This document shows positions 38,996 to 48,088 of a stretch of 64,000 nucleotides of DNA, one piece after another. The stretch spans positions 3,534,001 to 3,598,000 of the forward strand of contig NZ_CP048659.1 of the NCBI RefSeq assembly GCF_015218165.1. The letters are read 5' to 3'. Position 1 is the stretch's first letter; every line of letters starts with the position of its first letter. Under the pieces are notes generated by a model. The model did not search any database and was not told where the DNA came from. It saw only the letters and a program-made list of their open reading frames with translations. The DNA is from Acinetobacter piscicola (GTDB lineage: Bacteria > Pseudomonadota > Gammaproteobacteria > Pseudomonadales > Moraxellaceae). The translations under genes were made by a program, and so were the position numbers.

Positions 38996-39388
38996 TTAAA
39001 TAGGCAAAGCACGATCATCATTCAAAGCGACAATCCCACGAATCGCCCGATATACAATCCAAATCCAAGAGAAAAATAATACCGCACCACAAAAAATAGA
39101 TGCACCTAAAGCCACACCCGCAAAAGCGTTGACATTATCGGTGGTAAAAAATAGAAAAATAAAAGGTACAAATGCCAAAACTGTCCAAATTAGATACCCC
39201 CAAAAGGTACGAATTTGCCATTTAAAATGACTTTCATATATCGTGCCACGTACAGAATCCAATTTGACATAGTTAATGATCAAAGCAATCAGCACCAAAA
39301 TGCCTGCTGAAAAAATTCCAATAATATAAAGAATATATAAGATCAAAGTCAGTGATTTGCTGTTATTTGTGTCTGTATAACTATTCAT
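38996..39388 (-). CDS. DUF4870-type membrane protein
   Basis: A 130-residue protein with three predicted membrane helices and the family stretch ESHFKWQIRTFW between helices one and two. GAGGA lies before the ATG. Function unknown. It is in the same direction as the neighbouring cold-shock/DUF1294 gene. Confidence 0.8.
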   Translation of the reverse strand: MNSYTDTNNSKSLTLILYILYIIGIFSAGILVLIALIINYVKLDSVRGTIYESHFKWQIRTFWGYLIWTVLAFVPFIFLFFTTDNVNAFAGVALGASIFCGAVLFFSWIWIVYRAIRGIVALNDDRALPI

Positions 39389-39421
39389 TGTTATATCCTC
39401 AATAAAGGCAACTGCTCATCT

Positions 39422-40048
39422 TTAAATTTTAAATACGTTCAAAGGTGAAATGAGCCATAAAATCAATAAAATATTCAAAAATATAGTACAGAAATAAATT
39501 TTTCTAAACGGTTGTTTTTGTGTTTTATGTCGTAAACGTTGTTGTGCCAACCATGCCGCAGGCCACCCACCCAAAAATGAGAAAATATGCAAAGTATTTT
39601 CAGGTACACGGCGATTGCCCTGTTGCGCTGCCTCTTTGTCTTGCGCATAGAACCAATAGGTCATGGCATTGATGATACTGATCAATAATAAAATCATGCC
39701 ACTGAACCAACCAATCACCGTCAATCCAACCAAAATAATAATATAGGTAATACACAAAACCTGCATCGGTGGTATTTTCTGTACTGATTTGGCTGAGTTT
39801 TGATTTTTAGGTTTAGCACTCTTTTGGGTTTGTGACGCTTTTAAATAACCCACTTGTGTTGCTTTATAACGTCCATTGGCATCGACCTGAACGTTATATT
39901 CTAGAGCACAACCCAAAATTGGTCGTGGTCCTTTTTGTGCAAAGTCTTTGATATGTAGAAAGACTCGCCCCTTGGCTTCATCATTGGGTTGAATAAAGCC
40001 ATAGCCTTTGTCATCAAACCATTCGACTAAACGTCCTTGATCGCGCAT
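39422..40048 (-). CDS. Cold-shock domain fused to DUF1294 membrane domain
   Basis: A 208-residue fusion. Residues 1-65 form a cold-shock, nucleic-acid-binding domain (GRLVEWFDDKGYGFIQPND, VFLHIKDF). After a basic linker comes DUF1294, with membrane helices and FSFLGGWPAAWLAQQRLRHK. The frame runs upstream to 40099, but the ATG at 40048 begins exactly at the domain and has GGAA in front. This fusion is widespread in proteobacteria; the role is unknown. Confidence 0.87.
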   Translation of the reverse strand: MRDQGRLVEWFDDKGYGFIQPNDEAKGRVFLHIKDFAQKGPRPILGCALEYNVQVDANGRYKATQVGYLKASQTQKSAKPKNQNSAKSVQKIPPMQVLCITYIIILVGLTVIGWFSGMILLLISIINAMTYWFYAQDKEAAQQGNRRVPENTLHIFSFLGGWPAAWLAQQRLRHKTQKQPFRKIYFCTIFLNILLILWLISPLNVFKI

Positions 40049-40118
40049 TTCTATTTTCCAAATATTAAGAAAAAATAATAGTTCTCTTGCAAAAGTCAAA
40101 AATAACCATGAATTGAAA

Positions 40119-40222
40119 AGTCCCTTCTCCCTGTGAGATGAGCGTAGCGCAAGAGGAGAAGGTGATTTTTCATATAAATTCTCTCCCTAGCCCTCTCCTG
40201 AAAAAGGAGAGGTGAGGAAGAT
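40119..40222. repeat. Two adjacent REP-like palindromes
   Basis: The first unit contains TCCCTTCTCCCTGTGAGATG and GCAAGAGGAGAAGG; the second contains CTCTCCCTAGCCCTCTCCTG and AAAAAGGAGAGGTGAGG. They form a double element between two leftward genes, related to the units at 26750 and 29115. Confidence 0.65.
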
Positions 40223-40314
40223 ATTCCGCAAGACTGTGCATTCAATCTTAATCACAAATCGACTTACGCAAGAAATCTAATCCATTAAAAGAATACAATT
40301 CAAAATCATGACAA

Positions 40315-41265
40315 TTAAGCAGTTACAAACTTCAATCTTTCTACCAGCATATTACGCATTTCTAAAGGATTTTTCTGCAAAATATCCTCGCCTGTACGTC
40401 CTTCAGCTTCATTCATCTGCGCCACCTGTAAACGCATCATCCAAAAACGTCCTGCTGCCATTGCCAAATACAATTCTAAACAAGCTTTTTCATCTGCCGT
40501 TAAAGGACGTACTGTTTCGTATGCATTTAAAAAGGCAATGGCTTTGTCTTCATTCAATGCAACATCAGGATATTCAGTACAGAAATCATTTAAAGTAATC
40601 GCAATATCAAACAGTAATTCATCATGATTTAATTCATAAAAATCTAAAATACCGTTGAGTTGATCGCCATCAAATAAGGTATTGTCACGAAATAAATCAG
40701 AATGAATAAAACCTTTTGGACGATTTGGATACATTACTGTTAAAGCTTCATACAGTCCCAACAAATTATTCAGCAATGTTTGGTCTGCTATGTCTAAGCT
40801 TGGGCGAATCTGGCGTGCCACCTGATACCAATAATCATGGTCACGTACACTGCTACGTGTTAATGCAAAATTTTGTAATGCCACATGCATTTTTGCTTGC
40901 GCAATTGCGATGGCTTCAGCTTGTGCCAAACTGGCAGGTATCGGGTGGTTGCCCAGCATGCGTGGGGCTATCTGTGCGGGTTTATCTTTTAAATGGTGAA
41001 TCGACTGGCCTGAATGTTTCAACGGCACAGGAACAGGTAAATCATGCTGCCCTAAATGTTCAAGCACAGGCACTAACTCACCTGCGGCTTGTGCATCCAT
41101 ATTTTCAAACAAGGTCAAAACAAACTGTGAACCATTTGCACAGACAATAAAATAGTTGGTATTTTGAATGCCGCCTTGAATCGGATTCAGCTCAATCACC
41201 TCCAATCCATAAGGTGCTGCGAAAGCTTGAACTTCCTGTAAACTCAAAGTGGTATAAACCGACAT
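40315..41265 (-). CDS. thrB: Homoserine kinase, choline-kinase-like type
   Basis: Phosphorylates homoserine for threonine synthesis. It is the ThrB form with an aminoglycoside-phosphotransferase fold, not the GHMP type. The catalytic loop is [11 protein letters not shown], the metal-binding aspartate is in LNGILDFYE, and the N-terminus is [20 protein letters not shown]. Length 316 aa is standard. It is divergent from hisF, with about 110 bp between them. Confidence 0.92.
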   Translation of the reverse strand: MSVYTTLSLQEVQAFAAPYGLEVIELNPIQGGIQNTNYFIVCANGSQFVLTLFENMDAQAAGELVPVLEHLGQHDLPVPVPLKHSGQSIHHLKDKPAQIAPRMLGNHPIPASLAQAEAIAIAQAKMHVALQNFALTRSSVRDHDYWYQVARQIRPSLDIADQTLLNNLLGLYEALTVMYPNRPKGFIHSDLFRDNTLFDGDQLNGILDFYELNHDELLFDIAITLNDFCTEYPDVALNEDKAIAFLNAYETVRPLTADEKACLELYLAMAAGRFWMMRLQVAQMNEAEGRTGEDILQKNPLEMRNMLVERLKFVTA

Positions 41266-41378
41266 ACAAAACCTGCGAAAAAACTTACATAATTTTGATA
41301 GAATACCCTCTCTCAGGTTTTAGGTGTAGCACCTACACCCTTCAGTTTCATAATCGGCTGTTATTTTTGGAAAAAATT

Positions 41379-42137
41379 ATGCTTGCTAAACGTATTATTC
41401 CTTGCCTCGATGTAGATAATGGGCGTGTGGTAAAAGGTGTCCAATTCCTTGATATTCGTGATGCAGGCGATCCTGTTGAAGTAGCCCGCCGTTATAATGA
41501 ACAAGGTGCAGATGAAATCACCTTCCTTGACATCACTGCCACGTCTAATGGACGTGATACGACTTACCGTACTGTTGAACGTATGGCAGAAAGCGTATTT
41601 GTACCTTTAACTGTAGGTGGCGGTGTACGTAAAGTTGAAGATATTCGCTTATTGTTAAATGCAGGCGCAGACAAAGTCAGTATCAACTCAGCAGCAGTGT
41701 TTAATCCTGAGTTTGTCCAAGAAGCATCTCAACGCTTTGGTGCACAATGCATCGTCGTTGCCATTGATGCGAAAAAAACAGGTGAAAATAAATGGGAAAT
41801 TTTCACGCATGGTGGTCGTAAACCAACTGGTATTGATGCCATTGAATGGGCTGTAAAAATGGCTGACTTTGGTGCAGGTGAATTACTTGTCACCTCTATG
41901 GATGCCGATGGTACCAAAGCAGGTTATGACATCGAACTCATGCGCAATATCAATGACCGTGTCACGATTCCAACCATTGCATCAGGTGGGGTCGGTAATT
42001 TACAGCATTTAGCAGATGGTATTTTAAAAGGTGGTGCAGATGCTGTTTTAGCAGCATCTATTTTCCATTTTGGTCAATACACCATTCCTGAAGCGAAAAA
42101 ATATCTTGCAGAACAAGGTATTGAAATGCGCCTTTAA
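41379..42137 (+). CDS. hisF: Imidazole glycerol phosphate synthase cyclase subunit
   Basis: The cyclase partner of HisH. A TIM barrel starting with [20 protein letters not shown]; catalytic aspartates are in CLDVDNG and [11 protein letters not shown] take the ATG at 41379, since the frame upstream to 41214 overlaps the divergent thrB and lacks homology. Length 252 aa. A purine-rich TGGAAAAAA precedes the start. Confidence 0.96.
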   Translation: MLAKRIIPCLDVDNGRVVKGVQFLDIRDAGDPVEVARRYNEQGADEITFLDITATSNGRDTTYRTVERMAESVFVPLTVGGGVRKVEDIRLLLNAGADKVSINSAAVFNPEFVQEASQRFGAQCIVVAIDAKKTGENKWEIFTHGGRKPTGIDAIEWAVKMADFGAGELLVTSMDADGTKAGYDIELMRNINDRVTIPTIASGGVGNLQHLADGILKGGADAVLAASIFHFGQYTIPEAKKYLAEQGIEMRL

Positions 42138-42159
42138 TTTATAGCCTGTCGCAGAATCA

Positions 42160-42193
42160 AAAAAAGAGTGTTCAATGAATGCTCTTTTTTATT
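42160..42193 (+). terminator. Terminator after hisF
   Basis: A nine-pair stem including two G-T pairs, preceded by A and followed by six T. Confidence 0.75.
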
Positions 42194-42368
42194 TTTATAT
42201 GGCATCATCATCAAAAAATGCGTTCTTGTGATTTATGAGCATTTAATAACAACCGCAATCATCTCCTGTCGATTTTAAAAAGTAATATAAGCAATTTTTT
42301 CACTTTTCTACGCACGGTCAAGAAAAGCGAAAGCACGGTATTTTGCTTAATGGATCTATCTGAGAGAC

Positions 42369-42394
42369 AAAAAAAAGGAGTCTTGAAGACTCCC
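42369..42394 (-). terminator. Leftward terminator after the hydroxylase gene
   Basis: GGAGTC, TTGAA, GACTCC with eight A on the left. It lies 190 bp after the stop of the leftward gene, implying a long 3' untranslated region. Confidence 0.7.
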
Positions 42395-42580
42395 TATAAA
42401 CCGAAATATAAAAAACTAAACATTACCTAAGAGAAACTACAGCACATAGATTCATCAAAGATCTTTGGGTGAGTTAAATTTACGCTGAATTGCATGCACA
42501 ATATTGACATCAGAAATCTATTTTTATGACAATTTGCGACAAAACACGTATTTTTCACTCAAAATTGTCTTTTTTTTATG

Positions 42581-43207
42581 CTATGACAAGTGAGTCATGT
42601 CATTTTCTACTTTAAGTTGCTTTTGTTGCGCCCATTTCACTGGGAAAAATTTCTCCACAGTCTTCGACAACCATTGCGCAGTATTTTTCGGTAATACCAC
42701 CCCCAAAGGATTTTGCTCTTTTAAATCTGCGGATGACACTACTCGTGTACCTAAAATATAGTCAAACCATGGTTTAGTCACACACCAATTGGCATCTTGA
42801 TTAGAATTCATATGGTGATCATAATGCCAAGGAATTTTACGTTTTGCCCATTCAGGATGTAAGTGTGCACGACGATGAATATAATAATAATTACAGGCAC
42901 TATAAACTGATGCAGCAACCATACCTTTAGAAATGGGATAGAAAATTAAACTCGCTGCACCTGCAACCACCACCAGGGAAATAACTTCATTGCGTGTACG
43001 CCAATTGCTTAATCCTTCTACATAACCATGATCATGAAATTCTGTTTTTCGTACTTCACGATGATGTTCCCAATGTGATTTCATACTCCGTGGTACAGGA
43101 CTAAAACGTGCCTGCCCTACACGGTGAACGCCATGCAAAATATATTTGTGTGCAATCCACTCAAAGCCATTAGCAAATATGATTCCTGCAACAAATCCCT
43201 TTATCAT
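42581..43207 (-). CDS. Fatty acid hydroxylase / sterol desaturase-family protein
   Basis: A 208-residue integral membrane protein with histidine clusters typical of di-iron hydroxylases: HWEHHREVRKTEFHDHGY, HRRAHLHPEW and HYDHHMNSNQDANW. Such enzymes hydroxylate or desaturate lipids. I use the ATG at 43207 with GAGGAG eight bases upstream, not 43222. It is divergent from an AraC regulator, which probably controls it. The substrate is unknown. Confidence 0.85.
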   Translation of the reverse strand: MIKGFVAGIIFANGFEWIAHKYILHGVHRVGQARFSPVPRSMKSHWEHHREVRKTEFHDHGYVEGLSNWRTRNEVISLVVVAGAASLIFYPISKGMVAASVYSACNYYYIHRRAHLHPEWAKRKIPWHYDHHMNSNQDANWCVTKPWFDYILGTRVVSSADLKEQNPLGVVLPKNTAQWLSKTVEKFFPVKWAQQKQLKVENDMTHLS

Positions 43208-43361
43208 GTGAATTCTCCTCAAACCTTATGGTCATACTAGGACAGTTATTTGAAAAGATATTGACCTTTTATAAGGCATTATTGACAAATTACGACATTT
43301 TTTTACTTTTTAGTACGCTTCACATGCACTCACTTGTCCCTGATATAAACACACGGTATAA

Positions 43362-44414
43362 ATGCAATTTGATATGAACAAAACCTTTTTTGAAAATAAA
43401 AATATGCATCAACTCAAAAATTATTCTGGCACTGTTTATGGGGGGTTAGGTCAACTCCTCTACACTTATATGCAAGCAAAAAATCTTAATATTTCAGAAA
43501 AACTGCATAGTGTTCAAAATCTTGAACGTTTTGAGTTTCAAATTTGGCGTGAGCTTTTAGATGAAATCAATGCGCAAGTGCACAGCCCTGCACTTGGCTT
43601 AGAAATTGCGGAATATGTACAACCGAAACATTTAGGAATTATTGCCTATATCACCCAGTCATGTGACACCTTAGGTGAAGCACTGACACGTTATTATGAT
43701 TTTCATCGCTTAATCTATGACGGTGGCCCACTCAAAATTGAAGTGCAAAATGAATTTATTTCAATCGGTTGGGAAGTTTTACCTATTGAGTTAACAACAC
43801 AAATTACCGATGAGATTGCATTGGCTTTATTGGTTCGTTTTTTACGCCTTTATATACAACTTGACTATATTCAAATTGAACAAGTGAACTTTATTCAACC
43901 GCCACCTAAAAATACACGTATATATCAAACGTTTTTTAATGCACCGATTAAGTTTTCTCAACCCAAAGTTGAATTACTTTTACCCTTAAAATTATTTTCA
44001 GCACCGTGTAAAAGTCCTGATTCAACTTTGCATCAAATCATGATGCAACAAGGCAAAGAATTACTGCAAAAACTTCCCGAAGGTACACAACTTGACGAAC
44101 GCCTACAACAAAGTATTCTCAAAGGATTACAAAAAAATAACTATCAAATTGAATCAATTGCGGCGCAGTTACACATGTCCGTACGCCAATTACAACGCTA
44201 TTTACAACAACAACATACGACCTATCAAGAGCGTGTACAAGAAATTCGACAATTGCTTGCAATGCAGTATTTACAAGATCCCCATTTGAGTTTACATGAA
44301 ATTGCAATACTGTTGAGTTATTCAGAACAAAGTGCTTTTCAACGTGCTTTTAAACTTTGGTCAGGTTTAACCCCTCGCCAATGGCGCAAAAACCACCTTG
44401 GAAAAATCAAATAA
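43362..44414 (+). CDS. AraC-family transcriptional regulator
   Basis: A 350-residue regulator. Residues about 25-215 form the arabinose-binding-like N-terminal domain found in OruR/ArgR-type members, and the last 85 residues hold two helix-turn-helix motifs (IESIAAQLHMSVRQLQRYLQ and LSLHEIAILLSYSEQSAFQR, then the conserved GLTPRQWR). It faces the hydroxylase gene across 154 bp and is followed by the broken aqpZ. The inducer is unknown; a lipid or fatty acid would fit the neighbour. Confidence 0.9.
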   Translation: MQFDMNKTFFENKNMHQLKNYSGTVYGGLGQLLYTYMQAKNLNISEKLHSVQNLERFEFQIWRELLDEINAQVHSPALGLEIAEYVQPKHLGIIAYITQSCDTLGEALTRYYDFHRLIYDGGPLKIEVQNEFISIGWEVLPIELTTQITDEIALALLVRFLRLYIQLDYIQIEQVNFIQPPPKNTRIYQTFFNAPIKFSQPKVELLLPLKLFSAPCKSPDSTLHQIMMQQGKELLQKLPEGTQLDERLQQSILKGLQKNNYQIESIAAQLHMSVRQLQRYLQQQHTTYQERVQEIRQLLAMQYLQDPHLSLHEIAILLSYSEQSAFQRAFKLWSGLTPRQWRKNHLGKIK

Positions 44415-44894
44415 ATTACATTACGAATCAAAATAATGTGATATAAATCACAGTTTATATATTAATTTAACCTCAAACAAAAATAGGTAAATGAAATGAA
44501 TAAATACTTAGCAGAGCTTTTGGGCACATTTTGGTTAGTTTTTGGGGGCTGCGGTAGTGCGGTATTAGCTGCAGCCTATCCTGAACTTGGCATCGGATTT
44601 GCTGGAGTTGCATTGGCATTTGGTCTAACTGTACTCACAGGTGCATATGCTTTTGGTCATATTTCAGGTGGACACTTTAATCCTGCGGTCAGTGTTGGCT
44701 TATGGGTCGGTGGTCGTTTTGATGCCAAAGATTTAGTCCCATATATTATTTCTCAAGTGGTCGGTGGTACTTTAGCTGCTTTTGTTCTGTACATGATTGT
44801 ACAAGGTCAAGCAAACTTTACAGGTGTCGGTAATTTTGCAACCAATGGTTTTGGTGATTTATCGCCAGGTAAATATTCTATGCTTTCTGCATTA

Positions 44895-45896
44895 ACGTGA
44901 ATTCGGCTTAAGCAGATTTTAATTCAATAGGTTTTAAAATCTGCTGAATTCCTGAATTATATCCATTCACAAGTACCAACGCATATAAGGTTAAAGCTGA
45001 GAATATTGTCGTCAATAATCCTATTTTTGATCTATGGCGAGTGTGTTCAAGATCAAATTGACTTTTCATCAAATTAAATGGTGCTTCAATAATTCCACGT
45101 TTTTTTAATACAGCATGATCAAATGGATCTAAAACTTGTGGTTTCATATTTCTTTTTACACGTGTAATCAGTTGAACACCAACTTCTGCAAGGCGATCCT
45201 TCCAATTCTTACCAATATAGCCACGATCACCAAACAACTTACCTTTTAATTTTGAGTGTTCTATTAATTCTGGTAATACTTTACGGTCATCAACGTTACC
45301 TGTTGTTATACAATAAGAAACTAAGCGTCCAACATGATCGCAAATCAAATGAATTTTGAAACCATAAAACCAATCTACAGAGGTTTTCCCCCGACTTGCG
45401 CTGTCTACAAATACACGGTGTTGCTGAATACGTTTATTATGACACACAGCTAATTTGGTAGAATCAATAAAAGCAATTCCAGAGGATTGCACCTTTAAAC
45501 TCTCAATAAGAGCGACAAAATACATCACATATTTTGCTTTTAATTCAATGAATCGGTTATAGCTAGGTAAGTTTGGAAAGTAAGAGCAAAGAAAAGGCTT
45601 AGCCCAATAAAGATAAAAAGCCTTGAAGTTTCTACTCCCTGTTAGATGAAACCACAATAATAAAGTGAGAACTTCAGAAGCACTGATTTTACTTTGGCGC
45701 AATCGCTTAGCTTGTCCTGAAGTAAGCCTATATTGTTCAACATTGTTGGTAATATCAGCACAAAAATCATCAATTAAACAAAAAAGTGTTGTAAGCTGTG
45801 TATCGATAGGCATTTGAGGTTATTCAGTTTTTTGTCGTGATTAAATTGTGACTCAAATGCCTATTCTTTATCAAATTTCTTATCCCGAATTCACGT
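44895..45896 (-). mobile_element. IS982-family insertion sequence in aqpZ
   Basis: 1002 bp. The ends ACGTGAATTCGG and CCGAATTCACGT are inverted repeats extending to about 18 bp with two mismatches. The target duplication TGCATTA lies at 44888-44894 and 45897-45903. Confidence 0.93.
44908..45813 (-). CDS. IS982-family transposase
   Basis: A 301-residue DDE transposase. The acidic catalytic residues appear in AFIDSTKL (first D), LFGDRGYIGK (second D) and a later glutamate in KKRGIIEAPFNLMKS. Length and the beginning DTQLTTLFCLIDDFC fit IS982. The frame is intact, so the element may be active. Confidence 0.92.
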   Translation of the reverse strand: MPIDTQLTTLFCLIDDFCADITNNVEQYRLTSGQAKRLRQSKISASEVLTLLLWFHLTGSRNFKAFYLYWAKPFLCSYFPNLPSYNRFIELKAKYVMYFVALIESLKVQSSGIAFIDSTKLAVCHNKRIQQHRVFVDSASRGKTSVDWFYGFKIHLICDHVGRLVSYCITTGNVDDRKVLPELIEHSKLKGKLFGDRGYIGKNWKDRLAEVGVQLITRVKRNMKPQVLDPFDHAVLKKRGIIEAPFNLMKSQFDLEHTRHRSKIGLLTTIFSALTLYALVLVNGYNSGIQQILKPIELKSA

Positions 45897-46216
45897 TGCA
45901 TTAATCATTGAAATCGTACTGACTGCATTCTTCTTAATCGTGATCATGGGTGCGACAGACAAACGTGCACCTGCGGGCTTCGCACCGATTGCCATTGGTT
46001 TAGCATTAACATTAATTCATTTAATCAGTATTCCAGTGACCAATACATCCGTTAACCCTGCACGTAGTACAGCCGTTGCTTTCTTTGCTGAAACAGCAGC
46101 ATTAAGCCAAGTTTGGTTGTTCTGGGTTGCACCGATTGTGGGTGCTGTGATTGGGGCAATCATCTATAAAGTCGTGGGTGGCGAACAACAAAAATAACCT
46201 CAGCATGCAAAAAATA

Positions 46217-46241
46217 AAACCTGCATTTTGCAGGTTTTTTT
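46217..46241 (+). terminator. Terminator after aqpZ
   Basis: AAACCTGCA, TTT, TGCAGGTTT followed by T residues. Confidence 0.9.
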
Positions 46242-46259
46242 ATTTCGACATCATGTTAT

Positions 46260-46505
46260 TTATAGAAATGGATTTTCCACTTCACCTTCTATTTCCGTGC
46301 TAATTTTGGCAGGTAAATCCGTTTCTTGTTCTAATGCTTTGACAATATCATTGAGATAGGCCTGTAAAATTTTTGCAGCCTGTAAACCCTCTTGATCTTT
46401 ACCGATCTGTAAGTTTCCATAAATATTGATACGATCTTCCTGATTCTCCAAAGTTAAATCATGAATAGAATGTGATTCTGTACCATTTTCAAAAGCTTTA
46501 AACAT
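46260..46505 (-). CDS. Small protein of unknown function
   Basis: An 81-residue acidic cytoplasmic protein with no signal peptide, membrane segment or cysteine. AAGAGA precedes the ATG. A hydrophilic beta-rich start is followed by a probable helix (GLQAAKILQAYLNDIVKALE). No family recognised. It is leftward, in line with the endonuclease gene behind it. Confidence 0.7.
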   Translation of the reverse strand: MFKAFENGTESHSIHDLTLENQEDRINIYGNLQIGKDQEGLQAAKILQAYLNDIVKALEQETDLPAKISTEIEGEVENPFL

Positions 46506-46576
46506 ATTTTTCTCTTATTTTTGATCTGATTTAATGAGAAAAGTATAAAGAGTTTCCTCATTAAAAGTGCGTGAGA

Positions 46577-47674
46577 TTATTTCAAAATTTGTAATAAATA
46601 TTGCAATAATGCCTCAACCAATTGTTTGACTAAAGCATCTTGAGTTTGCTCATCTACTTTTGGTGATGCTGTCGGTGATGTCGTAGCTGCCGTAGGCGTA
46701 TTGGTTGGTTGGAATTGCTTTTGTAAGGCTTTAAGCTGATCACTCGAAACATTTGGTGCACACTGGCTCTCTGCATCCCAATGTGAATATTCAATTTTAG
46801 TGGTGGCTTTAACCTGAGTTGCATTCAAAGGGAGCTTATAAGTATTACGCTTCTGCTCTTCAGTCAATTGTGGAAATAAGTTAATACCAATCTGTTCCTC
46901 TAGGGCACAGACACTCACCACATTCACTTTCAAACTATTGTCATTCGGTGCGTAATACGCCCCAATCACACCCTGTTTCGGGATATAAATGGCTTTGAAA
47001 ACTGCCGTTGGTACAATGACACCATTCCCAATTGTTTTCAGTTTTTTACCTGAAAATACAGGTCCCGTCACCACATAAACATCATTTTTTTGCTTGGTGA
47101 CGATTGCACGTGTGGCTTCTTCTAGCTCGCGCCAAATTTGCTGATTATTTTTTGGTGCTTGTGGAACCATATTGGCCAATGAAAAGCTATCATATTGCGA
47201 GGCTTTATCTGGCATATCTGCATTCGGTGACATGTGCCCACGGTCATAACCCGATGCTCTATAGTCAGACAATAAAGCTCGATGACTTTGGCTCACACGC
47301 GTTTCTTCATGAAAACTGTCTTCACGTTTAATTTTTTGGCTTAAACGCGCAGGTGATAAATGTTCAGCTGTCCATAAAGGTGTTTTCGACACCCCTGAAT
47401 ACATAACATTGAAACCATTGAAACATAAAGGATAACTATTTTTTTGCAAGCTATCTTTCACTAAAAATGGCGGCTCATCTCGGTAAAATTGTTGCAAACA
47501 GGTCGATGAGTTTGAACCGACAAAAGGAATAAATTGCGCTATTTTTTCTTGACCAAATGCGATTGCGAAACTACCTGTCGCGACCAAACCTAAAACAATT
47601 TTTACCACTGAATTATTCAACAAATCATTCCCTAAATAAGTACTTCGATTACGACGTTTTTTACGAGCCATCAC
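46577..47674 (-). CDS. DNA/RNA non-specific endonuclease
   Basis: A 365-residue nuclease of the NUC1/Serratia endonuclease family with the catalytic DRGHMSP motif at 144-150 and the Mg-binding NMVPQAPKNNQQIW block. An N-terminal membrane anchor or uncleaved signal (about 23-43) follows a basic start (MARKKRRNR), so the catalytic domain is probably periplasmic or outside. A Thr/Pro-rich stretch (PTNTPTAATTSPTASPK) precedes a C-terminal helix. It may degrade incoming nucleic acid or scavenge nucleotides. Confidence 0.9.
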   Translation of the reverse strand: MMARKKRRNRSTYLGNDLLNNSVVKIVLGLVATGSFAIAFGQEKIAQFIPFVGSNSSTCLQQFYRDEPPFLVKDSLQKNSYPLCFNGFNVMYSGVSKTPLWTAEHLSPARLSQKIKREDSFHEETRVSQSHRALLSDYRASGYDRGHMSPNADMPDKASQYDSFSLANMVPQAPKNNQQIWRELEEATRAIVTKQKNDVYVVTGPVFSGKKLKTIGNGVIVPTAVFKAIYIPKQGVIGAYYAPNDNSLKVNVVSVCALEEQIGINLFPQLTEEQKRNTYKLPLNATQVKATTKIEYSHWDAESQCAPNVSSDQLKALQKQFQPTNTPTAATTSPTASPKVDEQTQDALVKQLVEALLQYLLQILK

Positions 47675-48035
47675 ACAATCACTTGAGTATAAATTAGCTT
47701 ATCAGGCTAACTTTGAGAAAGAAATGTGCTTAGTTTTCAATTGAATAAATCTTCTACAATTATCAGATGACAAAACTGTATGGATATATTTTTATCATCT
47801 CTTAAACAATTGTTTAATTGCATTTATTTTTGCAATGATTGGACTTGAAACTAGCATCTAAATTATGACAGTTTCGTTATAGGGAAGCTATGCATCAGCG
47901 ACATATAATGTCGCAATATAAAGTATTTATAAGTTTAAATGACTAAACTATATTTAAAATGGTTGAGATCTCATTTGCACTAGATGGCTGTTGAGCATAA
48001 ACAGAATTATCTTGCTTAAAATCAATGACACAAAA
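47675..48035. other. Intergenic region before the endonuclease gene
   Basis: About 360 bp with no coding frame between the endonuclease gene and the kup terminator. Very A+T-rich. The endonuclease promoter should lie at the left end. Confidence 0.4.
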
Positions 48036-48062
48036 AAAGCCAAAGTCTATACTTTGGCTTTC
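48036..48062 (-). terminator. Terminator of kup
   Basis: AAGCCAAAGT, CTAT, ACTTTGGCTT with A residues on the left. Confidence 0.88.
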
Positions 48063-48088
48063 TTCTAAATGACGGTAGCACAAACGAG

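Larger units (their letters stand above)
42138..42580. other. Intergenic region with two terminators
   Basis: About 440 bp without a gene between the convergent hisF and the hydroxylase gene. AGAGTGTTC pairs with GAATGCTCT near 42166-42186 (T-run right; hisF terminator), and GGAGTC pairs with GACTCC at 42377-42393 with an A-run on the left (leftward terminator). The rest is featureless. Confidence 0.6.
44496..46197 (+). pseudogene. aqpZ: Aquaporin Z, split by an IS982-family element
   Basis: The two halves join exactly if the IS and one 7-bp repeat are removed: codons 1-133 (44496-44894) and the rest from 45904 to 46197, giving about 230 residues. The first half has the pore motif HFNPAVS at about 61-67; the second has NPARST. 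In place, the frame of the first half stops a few bases inside the element after ML SAL T, so only the first four helices could be made and water transport should be lost. The flanking sequence is otherwise free of stops, so the knock-out looks recent. Confidence 0.93.

Noticed and set aside
41214-41378. Longer N-terminus for HisF
   Set aside because: It overlaps divergent thrB and lacks similarity; HisF proteins begin at MLAKRIIPC.
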